Assembly: GCF_011752565.1 (NCBI RefSeq) | Contig: NZ_VWXK01000009.1 | Span: 1-64,000, forward strand | Source of the DNA: Pantoea sp. Ap-967 | GTDB lineage: Bacteria > Pseudomonadota > Gammaproteobacteria > Pseudomonadales > Pseudomonadaceae | DNA: 64,000 nucleotides | Reading direction: 5' to 3' | In this document: in pieces, positions 34,834-45,168 of the stretch | How the letters are laid out: each line of letters begins with the position of its first letter | Position numbering within the stretch: the first letter of the stretch is position 1 | Notes under the pieces: model-generated | Told to the model about the DNA's origin: nothing | The model's database searches: none | Seen by the model: only the letters and a program-made list of their open reading frames with translations | Made by a program: the position numbers and the translations under genes

Positions 34834-35805
34834 TCAACTAAACAACCTGCCCAAAAACCCCAGCTTCTTCTTGTACGACCGCCGCGCCTCCAGCGCCTGC
34901 TCCAGGCTCACCGCCAGAAAGCGCGCCTGCTGGTTCGGCTGCATCTGCCCGATCAAGTCCAGGTCGGCGCTGATCACCGTGCCGATCATCGCATAGCCCC
35001 CACCCGACACTGCATCACGGTGCAGGATGATCGGCTCCAGCCCAGCCGGCACCTGGATCGAGCCGATCGGGTAGCAACTGTCGACGATGTTGGACGGGTC
35101 GGAGCCTGCGCCAAACGGCTGTTCGCGCGGCTGGAAGCTCAGCGCGCTGCCCCCTTTGTAGCGGTAGCCGATGCGGTCGGCCTCCGAGCCCACCGTCCAG
35201 GCATCGGTGAAGAAGCTTTTCGAGGCGGCCTCGCTCAGGCGATGGAAATACAGCCCAGGCACCACCCGCAGCACCACCTCGCCACCCAGCGCCTGGCGCA
35301 GGGCCATCGGCAGGCTGGCCCCGGCACGGGTACGGCCACTCGGCACCCCCACCGGCAGCACATCGCCCGCCACCAGCTTGCGCCCCTGCAGGCCACCGAG
35401 CGCACCCAGCGCATAGGTCGAGCGGCTGCCGAGCACTCGCGGCACATCGATGCCACCGGCCACCGCCAGATAGGCCCGCGCACCCGCCGTGGGAAAACCA
35501 AAGCGCAGCACCTGGCCGGCGCGCACTGCGAAGGCGGTATCCGGGCGCTGCTCGCGGCCATCGAGCAACACCGGCATCTGGGCGCCACACACAGCCACCA
35601 GCGCTTGCTGCTGGAACTCAAGCTCCGGCCCCACCAGGGTGCATTCCAGGCCGGCGGCGCCCGGCGGGTTGCCGACCAGCTGGTTGGCCGCGCGCAGCGC
35701 ATACTGGTCCAAGGCGCCAGACGGCGGGATGCCCAGGTGGTAATAGCCTTCGCGGCCCAAATCCTGCACCGAGCTGGCCAGCCCGGGTTTGATGACCTTG
35801 ATCAT
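34834..35805 (-). CDS. pxpC: 5-oxoprolinase subunit PxpC (biotin-dependent carboxyltransferase-like)
   Basis: 323 aa, KipA/YbgK family. With PxpA and PxpB it hydrolyses 5-oxoproline (pyroglutamate) to glutamate using ATP. The family start IKVIKPGLASSVQDLGREGYYHLGIPPSGALD is complete, as is RAYLAVAGGIDVPRVLGSRSTY. The ATG overlaps the pxpB stop by 4 bp. Last gene of the pxpABC operon. Confidence 0.92.
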   Translation of the reverse strand: MIKVIKPGLASSVQDLGREGYYHLGIPPSGALDQYALRAANQLVGNPPGAAGLECTLVGPELEFQQQALVAVCGAQMPVLLDGREQRPDTAFAVRAGQVLRFGFPTAGARAYLAVAGGIDVPRVLGSRSTYALGALGGLQGRKLVAGDVLPVGVPSGRTRAGASLPMALRQALGGEVVLRVVPGLYFHRLSEAASKSFFTDAWTVGSEADRIGYRYKGGSALSFQPREQPFGAGSDPSNIVDSCYPIGSIQVPAGLEPIILHRDAVSGGGYAMIGTVISADLDLIGQMQPNQQARFLAVSLEQALEARRSYKKKLGFLGRLFS

Positions 35806-36689
35806 GCCAGTACCTCCTGCAGCGTCCTGGGGTAGCCGACCGGGTCGGCGAGAAAAGCATCCAGGGAAAATTCCACCGGGCGAATGCGCAGGTCGAAGCG
35901 CCCGTCCTCCACCTCCGCCACCGCCTGGTCATAGGCCTGGCGGTCGATGGGCCTGAACTGCACGATATCGCCCGGGCGGAAGAACACCATGTGTTCCTTG
36001 AGGTAGGCCAGGCCCTGCTGCGGGTCGTAGATGGGCGCCGGGGTGACGCCGAACATCTGGTAGCCGCCAGCCCCACGAACCGAATAGATGCAACCGAAGC
36101 AACCGCCGTGGCCCAAGGTCAGCTTGGGGGTGTCGGTGCGTGGGCGCAAATACTTGGGCACCTGCAGCTGCCGCTCGCGCTCGACCATCTGGAACATGAA
36201 CGGCAAGCCGGCCACGAAGCCGACCATCGACACGAACCACGGCGCCCCGCTGTGCGCGGCGATGAACGCATCGACATCGGCCAGGCCGTTGATGCGCGCC
36301 GCGTACTCAAGGTCGGTGCTGCCCGGGTCCTGGTGGCGGTCGCGAAAGCGCATCAGCGTTTCATGGGTCCAGGGGTCGTTGTACAACACCGGTATCTCGA
36401 TGATCCGCGTGCTCAGCGAACGCTCGGCCACCGCCTGGGCCTCGGCCCCGCGCACGGCCGCAAGCAGCACGTCGGGGGCGATCCGGTCGGGGTCGAAACG
36501 CACCTGGAACGAGGCGTTGGCCAGGCAGATGTCCAACACGCCATCGAGCGCCAGGCGCTCGACGGCGCGGGTCACCGCCATGCCCTTGAAGAAGGCCTGC
36601 AACGACATGCTGTCGCTGACCTCGGCGAACAGGTGCTCGTCGGCACCGAAGCTGTAGCGGATCGGGGTGCTGGCCAGGGACTCGACCAT
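35802..36689 (-). CDS. pxpB: 5-oxoprolinase subunit PxpB
   Basis: 295 aa, KipI/YbgJ family. AKAAG-type N-terminus is replaced here by a longer lead (MVESLASTPIRYSFGADEHLF); the core PVLYNDPWTHETLMRF, GFVAGLPFMFQM and SVRGAGGYQMFGVTPAPIYDP matches the KipI/YbgJ family. The start at 36689 has a perfect AAGGAG site. It lies between pxpA (87 bp upstream, AT-rich gap) and pxpC (4-bp overlap). The length is longer than in E. coli (~218 aa); the extra is at the N-terminus. Confidence 0.9.
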   Translation of the reverse strand: MVESLASTPIRYSFGADEHLFAEVSDSMSLQAFFKGMAVTRAVERLALDGVLDICLANASFQVRFDPDRIAPDVLLAAVRGAEAQAVAERSLSTRIIEIPVLYNDPWTHETLMRFRDRHQDPGSTDLEYAARINGLADVDAFIAAHSGAPWFVSMVGFVAGLPFMFQMVERERQLQVPKYLRPRTDTPKLTLGHGGCFGCIYSVRGAGGYQMFGVTPAPIYDPQQGLAYLKEHMVFFRPGDIVQFRPIDRQAYDQAVAEVEDGRFDLRIRPVEFSLDAFLADPVGYPRTLQEVLA

Positions 36690-36776
36690 GTCTGCTCCTT
36701 TTTTTGGAATCGTTATCGAAAGGCAGGCAAAAAAACATTGGGCCAACGGCATCTGCGCGCCGCTGGCCGTTGCAAC

Positions 36777-37535
36777 TCAGCGCGGCGCACGCACCACGAT
36801 ACCCGCGCCATCGAGCGCGGCGCGGGTTGCCTCGACCAGGCCCAGGGCGCCTGGGGTGTCGCTGTGCAGGCAGATGGAGTCGAACTCGATGGCCAGGTCC
36901 TGCCCTTGCACCGTGCGCACCAGGCCTTCACGGCAGGCGCGCAGGACGCGCTCGGCAACCCGCTGGGGCTCGTGGCCACGCACATTGCGGGTAAACACGA
37001 TCGAGCCACTGAGGTCGTACTCGCGGTCGGCGTAGAACTCGCGCACCACCGGTTGCCCCAGTGCCTGGGCCACGCGGCAGATCACCGAACCGGGCATGCA
37101 ATACAGCAGCAATTGCGGCTCGATCACTTGCAGGTTCTGCACCAGCAACTGGGCGGCTTCCTCATCACGTGCCAGGTGCATGTACAGCGCGCCGTGGGGC
37201 TTGATGTGCTGCAACCGCACGCCCTGGGCCCGGGCGATTTCGCGCAGGGCGCCAAGCTGGTAGAGCATGTCGTCGACCAGTTCCTGGGCCGGGGCATTGA
37301 TATGCCGGCGCCCGAAGCCAACCAGGTCGCGAAAGCCTGGGTGGGCACCGACGCCCACGCCCAGCGCCTTGGCCCGTTCGACAGTGCGGCGCATGGTGCC
37401 TGGGTCACCGGCATGGAAGCCGGTGGCGATGTTGGCCGAGCTGATGTAGGCCATCAGCTCATGATCGACGCCGTCACCGATGGTCCAGGGGCCGAAGCCT
37501 TCGCCCATGTCCGAGTTGAAATCCACCGCCTGCAT
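36777..37535 (-). CDS. pxpA: 5-oxoprolinase subunit PxpA (LamB/YcsF family)
   Basis: 252 aa. The LamB/YcsF signature [14 protein letters not shown] opens the protein, followed by [34 protein letters not shown], and [11 protein letters not shown] with metal-site residues. AGGAGA lies before the ATG at 37535. First gene of the operon and divergent from a LysR gene that probably controls it. Confidence 0.93.
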   Translation of the reverse strand: MQAVDFNSDMGEGFGPWTIGDGVDHELMAYISSANIATGFHAGDPGTMRRTVERAKALGVGVGAHPGFRDLVGFGRRHINAPAQELVDDMLYQLGALREIARAQGVRLQHIKPHGALYMHLARDEEAAQLLVQNLQVIEPQLLLYCMPGSVICRVAQALGQPVVREFYADREYDLSGSIVFTRNVRGHEPQRVAERVLRACREGLVRTVQGQDLAIEFDSICLHSDTPGALGLVEATRAALDGAGIVVRAPR

Positions 37536-37606
37536 CGTTGTTCTCCTGGCTTGTGAGTGCTTGCAAGTCACGTTAGATTCATCGCCACCCCTTGGGAAGA
37601 TTTATA

Positions 37607-37637
37607 AACAGATAAGGTGTCTTCGGAAAAACAGATA
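37607..37637. promoter_or_regulatory. Direct repeats in the LysR/pxpA intergenic gap
   Basis: AACAGATA occurs at 37607-37614 and 37630-37637, 23 bp apart (about two helical turns), in the 116-bp gap between the divergent pxpA and LysR genes. It could be a regulator binding site; no classical T-N11-A box was established. Confidence 0.3.
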
Positions 37638-37651
37638 CCTGGGAGTTAACT

Positions 37652-38569
37652 GTGTCTTTGACCCTGCGCCAGGTGCGTTACTTCGTCGCCACCGCCGAGA
37701 TCGGCCAGATTTCCCAGGCGGCGATTCACCTGAACATTTCCCAGTCGGCCGTGACCACCGCCATCAAGGAACTGGAAGCGATGCTCGGCGTGCTGCTGTT
37801 CCAGCGCTCGGCCCAGGGCATGAGCCTGACCGAGGCCGGGCGGCACTTTCTCAACCGCGCCTATGTGATCCTGCGCAGCGTCGACGATGCGCTGAACAGC
37901 CCACTGCCCGACGTGCGCGCCAGCGGCCTGCTGCGCCTGGCGGCGAGCTATACCGTGCTGGGCTATTTCCTGCCGCACCACCTGCAGCGCCTGGAACACT
38001 GGCACCCGGACGTGACCGTGCAAGTGCGCGAGCAGGAGCGCAGCGCCATCGAGCAAGGCCTTTTGCAGGGGCGTTTCGACATGGCCGTGGTGCTCACCGC
38101 CAACCTCACCCACCCGGACATCGTCTCCGAAACCCTGTTCAACTCCGAACGCCGGCTGTGGCTGCCCGGCCACCACCCGTTGTGCGAGCGTTCGGCGGTA
38201 AGCCTGGCCGACGTGGCGCAGCAGCCGTTCATCTTGCTGACCGTGGATGAAGCCGAACAGAGCGCCATGCGCTACTGGGAACAGGCCGGCCAGCGGCCCA
38301 ATGTGCGGGTGCGCACAAGCTCGGTGGAAGCGGTGCGCAGCATGGTGGCCAACGGCAGTGGCGTGGCGATTCTTTCCGACCTGGTGCACAGGCCCTGGTC
38401 GCTGGAAGGCAAGCGCATCGAAACGGTGACCATCAGCGACCCGGTGACGCCCATGAGCGTCGGCCTGGCCTGGCACCGTGAGCGCACGTTCAGCCCGGCG
38501 ATGCAGGCGCTGCGCACCTATTTCCACGATGCCTTCCTCGCCCCCCAGCAGCTTTCGGCTCGGCGCTGA
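37652..38569 (+). CDS. LysR-family transcriptional regulator
   Basis: 305 aa. GTG start. The winged-helix N-terminus reads LTLRQVRYFVATAEIGQISQAAIHLNISQSAVTTAIKELEAMLG (about 1-48), followed by the two-lobe co-inducer domain. The divergent arrangement with pxpABC suggests control of 5-oxoproline use. Its 3' end is 66 bp before yddG. Confidence 0.9.
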   Translation: MSLTLRQVRYFVATAEIGQISQAAIHLNISQSAVTTAIKELEAMLGVLLFQRSAQGMSLTEAGRHFLNRAYVILRSVDDALNSPLPDVRASGLLRLAASYTVLGYFLPHHLQRLEHWHPDVTVQVREQERSAIEQGLLQGRFDMAVVLTANLTHPDIVSETLFNSERRLWLPGHHPLCERSAVSLADVAQQPFILLTVDEAEQSAMRYWEQAGQRPNVRVRTSSVEAVRSMVANGSGVAILSDLVHRPWSLEGKRIETVTISDPVTPMSVGLAWHRERTFSPAMQALRTYFHDAFLAPQQLSARR

Positions 38570-38635
38570 TTTGTTCTCCTGCAGCAGCCGGCAAGCGCTA
38601 CACTCGCCGGCCCTTTTGCCAACCGAGAATCTGCA

Positions 38636-39526
38636 ATGCGTATTACCAGCGGCCCCGCCGCGACCGCCTGTGGCCTGGCGGCGATCTTGCTGTGGAGCAC
38701 GGCCAGCGGCCTGATTCGCAGTGTCAGCGAATACTTTGGCCCCATTGGCGGCGCCGCACTGATCTACACCCTGGGTGCCAGCCTGCTGGTGCTGCTGTTG
38801 GGCCGCCCACGCCTGCGCCATGCCTCGCCCTTCTACCTGGTGACCGGCTCGATACTGTTCGTCGCCTACGAGATCTGCCTGTCCCTGGCACTGGGCTTTG
38901 CCGTCAGCCGCCCCCAGGCCATCCAGCTGGGCGTGGTCAACTACCTGTGGCCAAGCCTGACCGTGCTGCTGGCGATCTTCATGAACCGCCAGCCTGCGCG
39001 CTGGCTCATCGTGCCGGGCACATTGGTGGCGTTGCTGGGGATTCTCTGGGTAGTGAGCACTGACGGGTTGTCGCTGCACAGCATCGTCAGCAATGTGGCC
39101 TCCAACCCGCTGAGCTACAGCCTGGCAGCGGCCTGCGCGATCACCTTCGCGCTTTACTGCAACGTGACCCGGCGCTATGCCAATGGGCAAAGCCATGTGG
39201 TGCTGTTCTTCCTGCTGACGGCGGCGGTGTTGTGGGTGAAGTACTGGATCAGCAGCGAAACGCTGCCGCCATTCACCCTGGCGCATGGCCTGGAACTGGT
39301 GGCCGCCGCATTGGGGCTGGCGGCGGGGTATGCGTTGTGGAACATCGGCATCCTGCGCGGCAACCTGACGTTGCTGGCCACCGCGTCCTATTCCGCGCCC
39401 GTGCTGTCGTCGGCGTTCGCGGCGGCGTGGCTGGGGGCGCAGTTGGGGTGGCAATTCTGGCAGGGGGCGGTGCTGGTAACCGTGGGTTCGCTGCTGTGCT
39501 GGCAAGCAACGCGCCAGGCCAGTTAA
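38636..39526 (+). CDS. yddG: Aromatic amino acid exporter YddG (DMT superfamily)
   Basis: 296 aa, ten membrane helices in two EamA repeats. GLAAILLWSTASGLIRSVSE and the VNYLWPSLTVLL segment match YddG, which exports Phe, Tyr and Trp. Full-length. Same direction as the LysR gene but with its own short upstream gap. REP pair downstream. Confidence 0.85.
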   Translation: MRITSGPAATACGLAAILLWSTASGLIRSVSEYFGPIGGAALIYTLGASLLVLLLGRPRLRHASPFYLVTGSILFVAYEICLSLALGFAVSRPQAIQLGVVNYLWPSLTVLLAIFMNRQPARWLIVPGTLVALLGILWVVSTDGLSLHSIVSNVASNPLSYSLAAACAITFALYCNVTRRYANGQSHVVLFFLLTAAVLWVKYWISSETLPPFTLAHGLELVAAALGLAAGYALWNIGILRGNLTLLATASYSAPVLSSAFAAAWLGAQLGWQFWQGAVLVTVGSLLCWQATRQAS

Positions 39527-39541
39527 GGCTTGCGCTGGCCT

Positions 39542-39643
39542 GGTAGGAGCGAGCGCAGCTCGCGATGCGGTGTTACAGGCGAGTTGAGGCCTTGGGCCAT
39601 GGTGCCCCTGCCAGATCGCATCGCGAGCTACGCTCGCTCCTAC
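39542..39643. repeat. Inverted pair of REP elements (BIME-like)
   Basis: Forward core at 39542-39569 and inverted core at 39618-39643, about 50 bp between them, after yddG and before the GH13 gene. Confidence 0.86.
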
Positions 39644-39733
39644 GATGGGGTGGCATAGGCAATCCACGCCGAACGATCTGCGCGCGATGCCGTCATAACT
39701 TGGGCCGGTGTCGCCACGCAGAGAGGACGCGAA

Positions 39734-41800
39734 ATGACCCAACCCGACCCGTCATACCTCAAATGGCTCGAAGACCGTTCGATGCTCAAGGCTTCCCAGG
39801 AGCGGGCCCGCCTGTATTCCGGCCAATCGCGCCTGTGGCAGAACCCCTACGCCGAAGCCCAGCCGCGCCGGGCCACCGAGATCGCCTCGGTGTGGCTGAC
39901 CGTGTACCCCGACGCGATCATCGCCCCCGAAGGCAGCTCGGTACTGGCCGCCCTGGGCCACGAGGCACTGTGGAAGCGCCTGTCGGACATCGGCGTACAA
40001 GGTATTCACACCGGGCCCATCAAGCAGTCCGGCGGCGTGCGCGGGCGTGACTTCACCCCCAGCATCGACGGCAACTTCGACCGCATCAGCTTCGACATCG
40101 ACCCGCTCTACGGCACCGAGCAGGAGCTGGTGCACATGAGCCGCCTGGCCGCCGCGCACAATGCCGTGACCATCGACGACCTGATCCCTTCGCACACCGG
40201 CAAGGGCGCTGATTTCCGCCTGGCGGAACTCGCCCATGGTGCCTACCCAGGGCTCTACCACATGGTCGAAATCCGCGAGGAAGACTGGCCGCTGCTGCCG
40301 GATGTGCCCCCGGGCCGCGATGCGGTCAACCTGGCACCGGCGCTGTGCGACGAGCTCAAGCTGCGCCACTACATCGTCGGCCAACTGCAGCGGGTGATCT
40401 TCTTCGAACCGGGGGTCAAGGAAACCGACTGGAGCGCCACCGGGCCGATCACCGGGGTAGATGGCAAGACCCGGCGCTGGGTGTACCTGCACTATTTCAA
40501 GGAAGGCCAGCCGTCGCTGAACTGGCTCGACCCAAGCTTCGCCGCCCAGCAGATGATCATTGGCGATGCCCTGCACGCACTGGACTGCCTGGGCGCGCGC
40601 GGCCTGCGCCTGGACGCCAACGGTTTTCTCGGCGTGGAAACCCGCGCCAGCGGCAGCGCCTGGTCGGAAAGCCACCCGCTGTCGATCGTCGGCAACCAAC
40701 TGATCGGCGGCATGATCCGCAAGGCCGGCGGGTTCAGCTTCCAGGAACTGAACCTGACCCTGGACGACATCGCGCAGATGTCCAAAGGCGGCGCCGACCT
40801 GTCCTATGACTTCATCACCCGCCCGGCCTACCAGCATGCCTTGCTGACCGGCGACACCGAGTTCCTGCGCCTGATGCTCAAGGAAATGCACGCCTTCGGC
40901 ATCGACCCAGCGTCGTTGATTCACGCCCTGCAGAACCACGACGAATTGACCGTGGAGCTGGTGCACTTCTGGACCCTGCACGCCCACGACATGTACCTGT
41001 ACAAGGGCCAGACCCTGCCCGGCAGCATTCTGCGCGAACACATTCGCGAGGAAGTCTACGAGCGCCTTTCCGGCGAGCATGCCCCCTACAACCTGCGCTT
41101 CGTCACCAATGGCATTGCCTGTACCACCGCCAGCCTGATCACCGCAGCGCTGGGCATCCGCGACCTGGCGCAGATCAGCGCGCAGGACATCGCGCTGATC
41201 CAGAAGGTGCACCTGCTGCTGGTGATGTACAACGCCATGCAGCCAGGCGTGGTGGCGTTGTCCGGCTGGGACCTGGTCGGCGCCCTGCCCTTGGCGGCCG
41301 AGGCAGTGGCCGAACGCATGGCCGACGGCGATACCCGCTGGATTCACCGCGGCGGCTACGACCTGGCCGGGCTGGCCCCCGAGGCCGAGGCCTCGCTGCG
41401 CGGCATGCCGCGGGCCCGGGCGCTGTACGGCAGCCTCGACAGCCAGCTGGACGACCCGGCGTCCTTTGCCAGCCAGGTGAAGAAGCTGCTGGCCGTGCGC
41501 CAGGCCTATGGCATCGCCACCAGCCGCCAGGTGCTGGTGCCCGAGGTGTCCAGCCCAGGGCTGCTGGTGATGGTGCATGAACTGCCGGCCGGGCGCGGCA
41601 TTCAGATCAGCGCGCTGAACTTCAGCCAGGCGGTGATCGCCGAGGAGCTGCAACTGGCCGGGTTCACCCCAGGGCCGGTGGTGGACATGATCAACGAGAC
41701 GGTCGAAGGCGACCTGACCGAGGATGGACGGCTGACGGTGAACCTGGACCCTTATGAAGCGCTGTGCTTGAGGATTGTGAGCAGTAGCGGGCATGTGTGA
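39734..41800 (+). CDS. GH13 maltose alpha-D-glucosyltransferase/trehalose synthase-like protein
   Basis: 688 aa. An alpha-amylase-type barrel with the nucleophile Asp (about D294) in [12 protein letters not shown], general acid Glu in FSFQELN, and the transition-state Asp in [12 protein letters not shown]. TreS enzymes interconvert maltose and trehalose; the nucleophile context DANGF differs from the usual DAVPY, so this may be a distinct branch. No maltokinase domain or glycogen genes adjoin. It stands alone between REP pairs. Confidence 0.8.
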   Translation: MTQPDPSYLKWLEDRSMLKASQERARLYSGQSRLWQNPYAEAQPRRATEIASVWLTVYPDAIIAPEGSSVLAALGHEALWKRLSDIGVQGIHTGPIKQSGGVRGRDFTPSIDGNFDRISFDIDPLYGTEQELVHMSRLAAAHNAVTIDDLIPSHTGKGADFRLAELAHGAYPGLYHMVEIREEDWPLLPDVPPGRDAVNLAPALCDELKLRHYIVGQLQRVIFFEPGVKETDWSATGPITGVDGKTRRWVYLHYFKEGQPSLNWLDPSFAAQQMIIGDALHALDCLGARGLRLDANGFLGVETRASGSAWSESHPLSIVGNQLIGGMIRKAGGFSFQELNLTLDDIAQMSKGGADLSYDFITRPAYQHALLTGDTEFLRLMLKEMHAFGIDPASLIHALQNHDELTVELVHFWTLHAHDMYLYKGQTLPGSILREHIREEVYERLSGEHAPYNLRFVTNGIACTTASLITAALGIRDLAQISAQDIALIQKVHLLLVMYNAMQPGVVALSGWDLVGALPLAAEAVAERMADGDTRWIHRGGYDLAGLAPEAEASLRGMPRARALYGSLDSQLDDPASFASQVKKLLAVRQAYGIATSRQVLVPEVSSPGLLVMVHELPAGRGIQISALNFSQAVIAEELQLAGFTPGPVVDMINETVEGDLTEDGRLTVNLDPYEALCLRIVSSSGHV

Positions 41801-41804
41801 GGCC

Positions 41805-41860
41805 TGTGCCGGCCCTTTCGCGGGGCAAGCCCGCTCCTACAACGCGAAAGGGCCGGCACA
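41805..41860. repeat. Classic P. putida REP hairpin
   Basis: GTGCCGGCCCTTTCGCGGGG continues CAAGCCCGCTCCTAC and closes with AACGCGAAAGGGCCGGCAC. It is a long inverted repeat around a P. putida-type REP and unlike the other, GCGAGC-type copies. It follows the GH13 stop and may act as terminator. Confidence 0.85.
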
Positions 41861-41940
41861 GCCACACCCGAGCTTTCAATAAAACCGTAATATCGAATAG
41901 CCATATTGAGCGCCCCTGAACAAGAACTCATGGTCGCCCA

Positions 41941-44925
41941 ATGCATTTCACGCCCAACCGCCTGGCCCTGTGCATCGCACTGGCCTGCGCCGCTTTCGCC
42001 CCCGCCGCCCTGGCCAAGGACTACCTGATCGACAGCGCCACCAGCAACACCCTGGAGCTGAAGAAGTCCGATACCCTCAAGGTCACCGCGAACGGCAGCA
42101 TCGTTGCCAGCGACGACGACGGCGTGATTCTGCCCAAGCACACCAGCGGCGCCACCCTCACCGTCGACAACGCCGGCATCATCCGCTCCACCGACGGCCG
42201 CGGCATCGACACCAAGGATGAAGGCGAAGACCTCAGCCACTACGTGATCACCAACCAGGCGGGCGCGCTGATCCAGGGCACCAACGACGGCCTGCGCTTC
42301 CAGACCAACCCCACTGCCGGTGGCAGCCTGAGCATCGTCAATGCCGGCACCATCGAATCCACCGTCGAAGGCCAGGCCATCGACCTGGAAACCCTGAACA
42401 ACCCGGCCTTCACCACCACCCTGGTGAACCAGGCCAGCGGCGTGATCCACGCGGTGGGCAACGACGCAATCAAGACCGGCTCCAACGCCACCATCACCAA
42501 CTACGGGCTGATCTACACCGACACCGCGCCCCAGGACAAGGACGGCCTGGACCAGAAGTGGGACGGCATCAAGATCGGCACTTCCACCAACGTGACCGTG
42601 TACAACTACGGCACCATCAGTGCCGACCGCCACGGCATCGACCTGAAAACCGACGCCACCCTGTACAACTACGCCGGCGCCAGCATTACCGGGCGCAACG
42701 GCTCGGGCTTCGGCTCCGACGGCAGCGGCACGGTGTACAACTGGGGCACCATCACTGGCGCCATCGCCGAGGGCAAGATCAACGGCGACGGCGATGGCGT
42801 GGACATCGACAACATCGGCTACGTGTACAACGCCGGCACCATCCAGGGCATGGGCGCCAAGGGCGTGGACAGCGGCGGCCGGCCGAACGGCAGCGAAGGC
42901 ATCGCCATGGGCGGCGGCACCGTGATCAACACCAGCACGGGCGTGATCCGCAGCGTCGACAACGGCATCTTGGTGGACGACGGTGCCGAGGGCTCCGGGG
43001 TGGGCGCAACCAGTATCACCAACGCCGGGCGCATCGAGGGCGACAACGGCTTCGGTATCAAGCTGATCGGCAACTTCGCCGACACCGTGGTCAACAGCGG
43101 CACCATCAGCGGCGGCAACGGCCTGGCCCTGAGCATGGGCGCGGGCAACGACACCCTGGTGGTGGAAACCGGCGGCGTGTTCAATGGCCTGGTCGATGGC
43201 GGCGACGGCATCGACAGCGTGACCCTGAACGGCACCGGCACCTTCGGCAACAGCGCCAACTTCGAAACCCTGCGCGTCAGCGGCGGCAGCTGGACCCTGA
43301 GCAGCGTCGACGACTTCAGCCAGGGCGGTGTGGTTACCGCAGGCGCCACCCTGGTCAACCAGGGCAGCATCCTCGGCCAGATGCTTGTCGAGCAAGGCGC
43401 GACCTATGCCGGCGGCGGTTCGGTAGGCGGCCTGCAGGTGAATGGCACGCTGCTGACCAACACCGGCCTGGGCGTTGCCAAGGTCAACGGTGACCTCAGC
43501 TTCGGCCAGGGCGCCAGCCTGGTATACGGTGTGAACGCCGACGGCAGCAGCGCGCCGATCAACGTCAGCGGCACCGCCAACCTCAATGGCGCTACGCTGC
43601 GCGTGCAGCCCAGCGCCGGTGAGTACCCTTGGCAGAGCCACTACACCGTGCTGACTGCCGGCGCGGTCAACGGCACCTTCGCCCAGGTCACCAGCGACTA
43701 CGCCTTCCTCACCCCAACCCTGAGCTACGCCAGCACCTCGGTGGGCCTGGACTACACCCGCAACGACGTGGCCTTCGCCCAGTACGCACAATCGGCCAGC
43801 GGTGCGGGCGCCGCCCGCAGCCTGGCGAGCCTGGGGCAGAACAGCAACCTGTACAACGCGGTACTGGGCACCAGCACCGCTGGCGCAGGCAGTGCCATCG
43901 AGCAACTGTCGGCCAACAACACCGCCAACCTGGCGGCGGCCACCCTGGCTGGCAGCAGCCAGGTCGGCACCACCATGCTCGGCGCCATGCAGGCGATGGG
44001 CAGCAGCGGCGCCCTGCTGGTGGGCATGAACGACGAAGACGGCCCTGCCCTGGCGGCCACCGGCGTGCCCCGCGAGGCGCGTAACCTGAACGATCCGAAT
44101 GCCCAGGGGCGCGTCTGGGCGCAAGCCCTGGGCAGCTATGGCAAGGTCGATGGCAGCCATGGCGCCAGCGCCCTGGAGCAGCGCACCGGCGGTGGCGTGC
44201 TGGGGCTGGACTGGGCGCTGGGCGGCGACTGGCGCCTGGGCGTGCTCGGTGGCTACTCGCGCACACGCCTGGACAGCACCGGCCTGGACGGCGCCGTGCG
44301 CAGCTGGCACGCCGGCGTGTATGCCCAGCACCAGAGCGGCCCACTGGCCCTGCGCCTGGGCGCGGCCTATAGCCGCCATGATGGCGACAGCAAGCGCCAG
44401 GTGGCGTTCGAAGGCTTCAACGAACGGCTCAAGGGCGACTACGACGCCGACAGCCAGCAGGCCTTCGTCGAGCTGGGCTATGCCATGGGCAGCGGCCGCC
44501 TGAGCGCCGAGCCGTTCGCCAACCTGGGTTACCAGCGCTACCACCGCGACAGCTACCGCGAGCAAGGCGGTGACGCGGCACTGGCGGTGGATGCCGATAC
44601 CCAGGACAACGTTAGCAGCACCTTCGGCGTGCGCCTGGCGCACCTGGGGCAACTGGCCAACGGCATGAGCCTGACACCACGGGCGACCCTGGGCTGGCGG
44701 CACACCTATGGCAACGTCGATACCCGCACACGCCAGGCGTTCATCGCCGGGGGCGATGCGTTCAGTGTCGAAGGCAGTGCAATTGACCGCGACAGCTTGC
44801 TGGTCGAGGCCGGGGTGGACCTGGGGCTGAGTGCGCGCCAGACCATTGGCGTGGGGTATAGCGGGGAGTTGGGCAGCAATAGCCGCAACCATGCCATCGT
44901 TGGGCAATGGCAGTTGAAGTTCTAA
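41941..44925 (+). CDS. Autotransporter (type Va) with beta-helical passenger
   Basis: 994 aa. A signal peptide (about 1-25, ending PAALA-KD) is followed by a ~690-residue passenger of repeated strands such as ITNYGLIYTDT, VYNYGTISAD, VYNWGTITGA and VVNSGTISGG, typical of a right-handed beta-helix. A C-terminal autotransporter barrel (about 725-994) ends in WQLKF with the required terminal Phe. It is probably surface-exposed; adhesin or esterase functions cannot be told apart, but no catalytic motif is evident. It has a short promoter region (41861-41940) and stands alone. Confidence 0.9.
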   Translation: MHFTPNRLALCIALACAAFAPAALAKDYLIDSATSNTLELKKSDTLKVTANGSIVASDDDGVILPKHTSGATLTVDNAGIIRSTDGRGIDTKDEGEDLSHYVITNQAGALIQGTNDGLRFQTNPTAGGSLSIVNAGTIESTVEGQAIDLETLNNPAFTTTLVNQASGVIHAVGNDAIKTGSNATITNYGLIYTDTAPQDKDGLDQKWDGIKIGTSTNVTVYNYGTISADRHGIDLKTDATLYNYAGASITGRNGSGFGSDGSGTVYNWGTITGAIAEGKINGDGDGVDIDNIGYVYNAGTIQGMGAKGVDSGGRPNGSEGIAMGGGTVINTSTGVIRSVDNGILVDDGAEGSGVGATSITNAGRIEGDNGFGIKLIGNFADTVVNSGTISGGNGLALSMGAGNDTLVVETGGVFNGLVDGGDGIDSVTLNGTGTFGNSANFETLRVSGGSWTLSSVDDFSQGGVVTAGATLVNQGSILGQMLVEQGATYAGGGSVGGLQVNGTLLTNTGLGVAKVNGDLSFGQGASLVYGVNADGSSAPINVSGTANLNGATLRVQPSAGEYPWQSHYTVLTAGAVNGTFAQVTSDYAFLTPTLSYASTSVGLDYTRNDVAFAQYAQSASGAGAARSLASLGQNSNLYNAVLGTSTAGAGSAIEQLSANNTANLAAATLAGSSQVGTTMLGAMQAMGSSGALLVGMNDEDGPALAATGVPREARNLNDPNAQGRVWAQALGSYGKVDGSHGASALEQRTGGGVLGLDWALGGDWRLGVLGGYSRTRLDSTGLDGAVRSWHAGVYAQHQSGPLALRLGAAYSRHDGDSKRQVAFEGFNERLKGDYDADSQQAFVELGYAMGSGRLSAEPFANLGYQRYHRDSYREQGGDAALAVDADTQDNVSSTFGVRLAHLGQLANGMSLTPRATLGWRHTYGNVDTRTRQAFIAGGDAFSVEGSAIDRDSLLVEAGVDLGLSARQTIGVGYSGELGSNSRNHAIVGQWQLKF

Positions 44926-44952
44926 ACACTCTTCACCTGTTGGCGGTGGCCT

Positions 44953-45070
44953 TGGTAGGAGCGAGCGCAGCTCGCGATGGGCTGCACGGCAGCCCCGGCG
45001 CTCTGTGCTGCGAAGCTGCGAACCTGGGGCCGCTGCGCGCCCCATCGCGAGCTGCGCTCGCTCCTACCAG
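44953..45070. repeat. Inverted pair of REP elements (BIME-like)
   Basis: Forward core at 44954 and inverted core at 45043-45068, with GGGCTGCACGGCAGCCCC and GGGGCCGCTGCGCGCCCC hairpins between, downstream of the autotransporter. Confidence 0.88.
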
Positions 45071-45168
45071 GTTGGCGCAAACCCTGTAGGGCCGGTACAG
45101 GCTGCTTGCATTTGCAGCCCTACGGGCATAGCGTTCCTGGGTTTTCCATTCGTGCCCAGGAGCAACCC

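Noticed and set aside
37646..39742. A 698-codon frame antisense to the LysR gene and yddG
   Set aside because: It spans two supported genes and a REP element; composition is Gln/His/Arg-rich without domains.
41752..45045. A 1097-codon open frame antisense to the autotransporter
   Set aside because: It is Gly/Ala/Val-rich with no motif and mirrors the codon bias of the true gene; its start lies in a REP element.
45090..45168. FMN riboswitch before the riboflavin synthase gene
   Set aside because: Only a simple hairpin is present; the conserved FMN-aptamer blocks are missing.
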